Positions 61,946 through 64,000 of a DNA stretch of 64,000 nucleotides are shown piece after piece. A program made the position numbers and the translations under genes. Source of the stretch: UBA1858 sp965227695 (lineage in GTDB: Bacteria > Pseudomonadota > Gammaproteobacteria > UBA4575); assembly GCA_965227695.1 (NCBI GenBank), contig OZ245760.1, forward strand, positions 1,922,001 to 1,986,000, in the 5' to 3' direction. The notes beneath the pieces were generated by a model that had not been told where the DNA came from, ran no database searches, and saw only the letters and a program-made list of their open reading frames with translations. Each line of letters opens with the position of its first letter. The stretch's first letter is position 1.

Positions 61946-62275
61946 ATGGCCAAATTCCATAATATTGAAGAGTTGTGCGCAGAACTTAATTCCAAAGCAA
62001 TAAAAGAGTCATTTTTTGCGCAGAGTCCGGAAGATATAGATAGACAGGCAAACGAATTTGTCGCACGTTTTTCAGAAGAATATAATTTAAAATCTCATAC
62101 AATTACCCCCTCACGCTGGTGGTTTGAGTCTGAAGATAAAATGTTTAGTGAAGGTGAAATTGAACTAAGGCCAATGGTTTATCATGCCATGGAGAAATTA
62201 CATAATAGTGATAAAGATACAACGATTGAGTTTGTTGCAGTGAATGTCAAGGATGCAAAATTAACCAATAATTGA
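61946..62275 (+). CDS. Hypothetical protein, paralogue of the 29394-29705 gene
   Basis: 109 residues; AAGGAG nine bases before ATG 61946. Aligns with the protein encoded at 29394-29705: NIEELCAEL, FFAQSPEDIDRQANEFVARF, SHTITPSRWWFESEDKMFSE and the FVAVNVKDAKLT end. Relative to the paralogue it has a variable insert (MVYHAMEKLHNSDKD) in place of a Cys-containing segment. Cytoplasmic, function unknown. No sigma-54 promoter in the right register was found; TTGGT-N5-TTGCT at about 61760 is two bases too short. Confidence 0.78.
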   Translation: MAKFHNIEELCAELNSKAIKESFFAQSPEDIDRQANEFVARFSEEYNLKSHTITPSRWWFESEDKMFSEGEIELRPMVYHAMEKLHNSDKDTTIEFVAVNVKDAKLTNN

Positions 62276-62316
62276 TATTGATTAATTAATAAAATATAAC
62301 ATACGCAATATGATAT

Positions 62317-62601
62317 TTAAGTATGGCAAACTACACTACATATTGATTTTTTTAATTTGCTATCAATCTCTCTATCAGGTGAGAAGTACTTTTTCATGAT
62401 TGTCAGGTTATACAGCTCAGATATTCTATACATATGCCAACCTGCATTATTCGCTGAAAATTCCCATGCAATAAGGGACAATTCATTTTTATTATTGTAG
62501 CCAAGAATATATGGCTCAACAATACATGTGTTACTTTCATAATTGAAAGATAATAGTGACTTATCACTAATTGCAGGACAGATATCATCTTCTGTATACA
62601 T
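62317..62601 (-). CDS. Small WYL-like hypothetical protein
   Basis: 94 residues from ATG 62601. The pattern LLSFNYESNTCIVEPYILGY, ELSLIAWEF, GWHMYRISELYNL and KKYFSPDREI resembles the strand order of a stand-alone WYL-type regulatory domain (xISFxYxxxxRxVEPxxLGY...GWRxFRLDRI), without DNA-binding part. Four cysteines are scattered. Could be a ligand-binding or regulatory fragment. It converges with the paralogue gene at 61946. No close RBS is obvious. Confidence 0.6.
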   Translation of the reverse strand: MYTEDDICPAISDKSLLSFNYESNTCIVEPYILGYNNKNELSLIAWEFSANNAGWHMYRISELYNLTIMKKYFSPDREIDSKLKKSICSVVCHT

Positions 62602-62821
62602 CTAACTTACCTTTCCCTGAATTAATTATTGCTCTATTACTGACGCAAATAAATCGTTAACCATGACACTATCTATATTGAGATTACAAATTCAGCATCA
62701 GTTCTTTGTTAGTGAATATCTATTAGATTTGGTTAAAATTATACAACACTAATTCAGAATTAATGGTGATTTTATATAATCTTATTATTAATAAAATCAG
62801 AACTTTTATAATCTATTAATC

Positions 62822-62838
62822 TTGGTTCGATTATTGCA
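62822..62838 (+). promoter_or_regulatory. Sigma-54 promoter for the Pro-rich gene
   Basis: TTGGTTCGATTATTGCA, -12 element perfect, -24 with one change, correct register; 47 bp upstream of ATG 62885. The region 62602-62821 shows nothing else. Confidence 0.65.
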
Positions 62839-62884
62839 TAAAGTCACATATAACGTATAAAACCTAATTAATGGCTTTAAGACT

Positions 62885-63172
62885 ATGATCGTACTGTTGT
62901 ATCAAACTATGCTATTCACCGAACATCCCGCTGAAGAACCAGAACCATTGACTCCACCACCAAGCCATCCCAATGATCCCGATCCGAAGCCACCTGATCA
63001 GCCGCCTGGTTATCCTGGAGATCCTGAGCCCGAGCCACTGAATCCCCCGCCTGAAAATCCACCAGACTACCCGGGAGACCCAAACCCTGAGCCTGATAAA
63101 ATACCACCGGACAGTGAGCCACAACCACCAATACATGAACCCGACCCTAAAAGACCAAAACGAATAACTTGA
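62885..63172 (+). CDS. Proline-rich low-complexity protein
   Basis: 95 residues. After about 14 hydrophobic residues (MIVLLYQTMLFTEH, too short for a clear signal peptide) the rest is Pro/Asp/Glu repeats such as PPGYPGDPEPEPLNPPPENP, with repeated PGDPxPEP units. It is expected to be extended and acidic, perhaps a spacer or surface protein. A long antisense frame here is a by-product of the repeats. Twenty-one bases separate it from the next gene, so the two form a unit behind the sigma-54 promoter. Confidence 0.6.
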   Translation: MIVLLYQTMLFTEHPAEEPEPLTPPPSHPNDPDPKPPDQPPGYPGDPEPEPLNPPPENPPDYPGDPNPEPDKIPPDSEPQPPIHEPDPKRPKRIT

Positions 63173-63193
63173 ATATTCTAAAAGCGAGATCTA

Positions 63194-63496
63194 ATGTCTA
63201 TTAAATGGAGAAATAAGGATGAACGTCAATTTAAACATATAAAAAATTCGCTAATTAATGATGATAAAACTAGCGAGCAAGCAAATGAGATCGCGGCTCG
63301 TATAGTCAACAAACAACGAAGGAAGGAAGGGGTCACAAATAATATTACTACTCTTGGAACAGGTAACCCGTATACCAGTTTAGAAGAACGGTCAAAACGT
63401 GAACTCTATAATCGGGCGAAACAGCTTAATATAGATGGACGCAGTAAGCTAAATAAAAAAGAACTAATAGCGGCTATCCGTCAGAATCAGGGATAA
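63194..63496 (+). CDS. Small basic protein with Rho-N/SAP-like C-terminus
   Basis: 100 residues. N-terminal half WRNKDERQFKHIKNSLINDD, then SEQANEIAARIVNKQRRKEG, matches small proteins often labelled plasmid-stabilisation or KfrB-like; the C-terminal half SKRELYNRAKQLNIDGRSKL plus NKKELIAAIRQ is a Rho N-terminal/SAP-like nucleic-acid-binding helix pair. Likely binds DNA or RNA. No toxin partner is adjacent, so the stabilisation label should not be read as function. Co-directional with the Pro-rich gene. Confidence 0.78.
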   Translation: MSIKWRNKDERQFKHIKNSLINDDKTSEQANEIAARIVNKQRRKEGVTNNITTLGTGNPYTSLEERSKRELYNRAKQLNIDGRSKLNKKELIAAIRQNQG

Positions 63497-63538
63497 TGCC
63501 AAGTGAAAAGTCATTCAGCAAATAATGGTAGATATGAA

Positions 63539-64000
63539 ATGAATACTATAGCCACCGATATAGCTATCATTGGTGCAGGAACTGCCGGTTTAAGCGCTTT
63601 GAAGGAAATTACTCGATCTGACAGAGAGTGGCGACTCATCGAATCAGGAAAACATGGCACAATGTGCGCTCAAACAGGCTGCATGCCCTCAAAACTTTTA
63701 ATTGCAGGTGCTGATGTCATGCATGCGATTAATGAAGCACATCTTTTTGGTATTGAGGTAACGAATAATAATATTGATACTTCAAAAGTTCTTAATCGTG
63801 TCAGGTCAGAGCGTGACAGATTTGTATCATCGGTGAATGAATATATAGACAACCTTCCTAATAAAAATATAATATCGGGTCATGCACAATTTATTGATGA
63901 CAATACAATTCGAGTAGGTAACCATACGACAATCAAGGCTGATGTTTTTATTATCGCAACTGGCAGCCGTGCAAGTATACCACCACCATTTGATTCCATA
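63539..64000 (+). CDS. Dihydrolipoamide dehydrogenase-like flavoprotein (5' part)
   Basis: FAD-dependent pyridine nucleotide-disulfide oxidoreductase, cut by the window end after about 154 residues. ATG 63539 begins MNTIATDIAIIGAGTAGLSA with the FAD-binding GxGxxG, then the redox-active CX4C motif MCAQTGCMPSK (Cys about 43 and 48) and the second FAD motif IIATGSRASIP. The CAQTGC form rather than C(V/I)NVGC suggests the divergent Lpd/mercuric-reductase-like branch, not the housekeeping enzyme. A GTG at 63503 in frame is a weaker alternative start. Confidence 0.88.
   Translation, partial: MNTIATDIAIIGAGTAGLSALKEITRSDREWRLIESGKHGTMCAQTGCMPSKLLIAGADVMHAINEAHLFGIEVTNNNIDTSKVLNRVRSERDRFVSSVNEYIDNLPNKNIISGHAQFIDDNTIRVGNHTTIKADVFIIATGSRASIPPPFDSI

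Noticed and set aside
62912..63136. Antisense Arg/Trp-rich frame opposite the Pro-rich gene
   Set aside because: Reverse complement of Pro/Gly/Asp codons gives such frames automatically; the plus strand has the promoter.
63194..63496. Toxin-antitoxin or plasmid stabilisation locus
   Set aside because: Only one protein of a family that bears that label; no partner gene, no plasmid functions nearby.
1..64000. tRNA, rRNA, integrase or phage genes
   Set aside because: None could be recognised on either strand.

Overview
The window reads as the chromosome of a gammaproteobacterium. The left end carries the gammaproteobacterial order rne / rluC / S49 peptidase / maf(yceF) / yceD-rpmF-plsX-fabH. 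The DAB-type inorganic-carbon uptake genes suggest an organism that concentrates bicarbonate, probably an autotroph, but no Rubisco or energy-metabolism genes lie in view, so the genus cannot be fixed. From about 33 kb to the right end the DNA is visibly more A+T-rich than the first 32 kb and the genes are more accessory in character; no integrase, tRNA or prophage gene marks a border.
Layout. 0-11.5 kb: uvrC (cut by the window edge), a family-5 uracil-DNA glycosylase, the fab/pls/rpmF cluster, maf, rluC and rne, then a small tyrosine phosphatase. 11.5-12.1 kb: a decayed dihydroorotase with a large internal deletion. 12.6-20.4 kb: a secreted beta-helix repeat protein, selO, a CBS protein, cytochrome b561, a tandem universal stress protein, a PsiE-like protein and a 25-residue membrane peptide. 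20.4-21.0 kb: palindromic repeats and a 38-bp tandem array. 21.0-28.8 kb: a LysR regulator diverging from dabB-dabA-(zinc-ribbon protein)-SulP transporter, a likely bicarbonate-uptake unit. 28.9-37 kb: dps, katG, a TetR regulator with two matching operators, a cation transporter and a YbhP-like/cardiolipin synthase pair.
37-50.5 kb is one leftward run of collinear genes for aliphatic-amide use: amiC (cytoplasmic sensor), amiR (ANTAR antiterminator), a five-gene HAAT-type ABC transporter, amiE (amidase), a MoxR/CbbQ ATPase with its von Willebrand partner, and acetyl-CoA synthetase. Amide would be imported, split to ammonia and carboxylate, and acetate activated to acetyl-CoA. Between amiR and the transporter the sequence holds a promoter, two ANTAR-type hairpins and an overlapping terminator hairpin, so the control circuit can be read directly.
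51-64 kb holds a Ca2+/Na+ exchanger, a DMT transporter, and a set of small secreted or coiled-coil proteins (EF-hand, fasciclin, tandem OB-fold, SpoIIAA-like, Pro-rich) around a sigma-54 activator whose receiver domain lacks the phosphorylatable Asp. Five good -24/-12 promoters, on both strands, lie directly upstream of these genes. I read this as a local sigma-54 regulon of largely uncharacterised envelope or stress proteins, and it is the strongest candidate here for an undescribed system.
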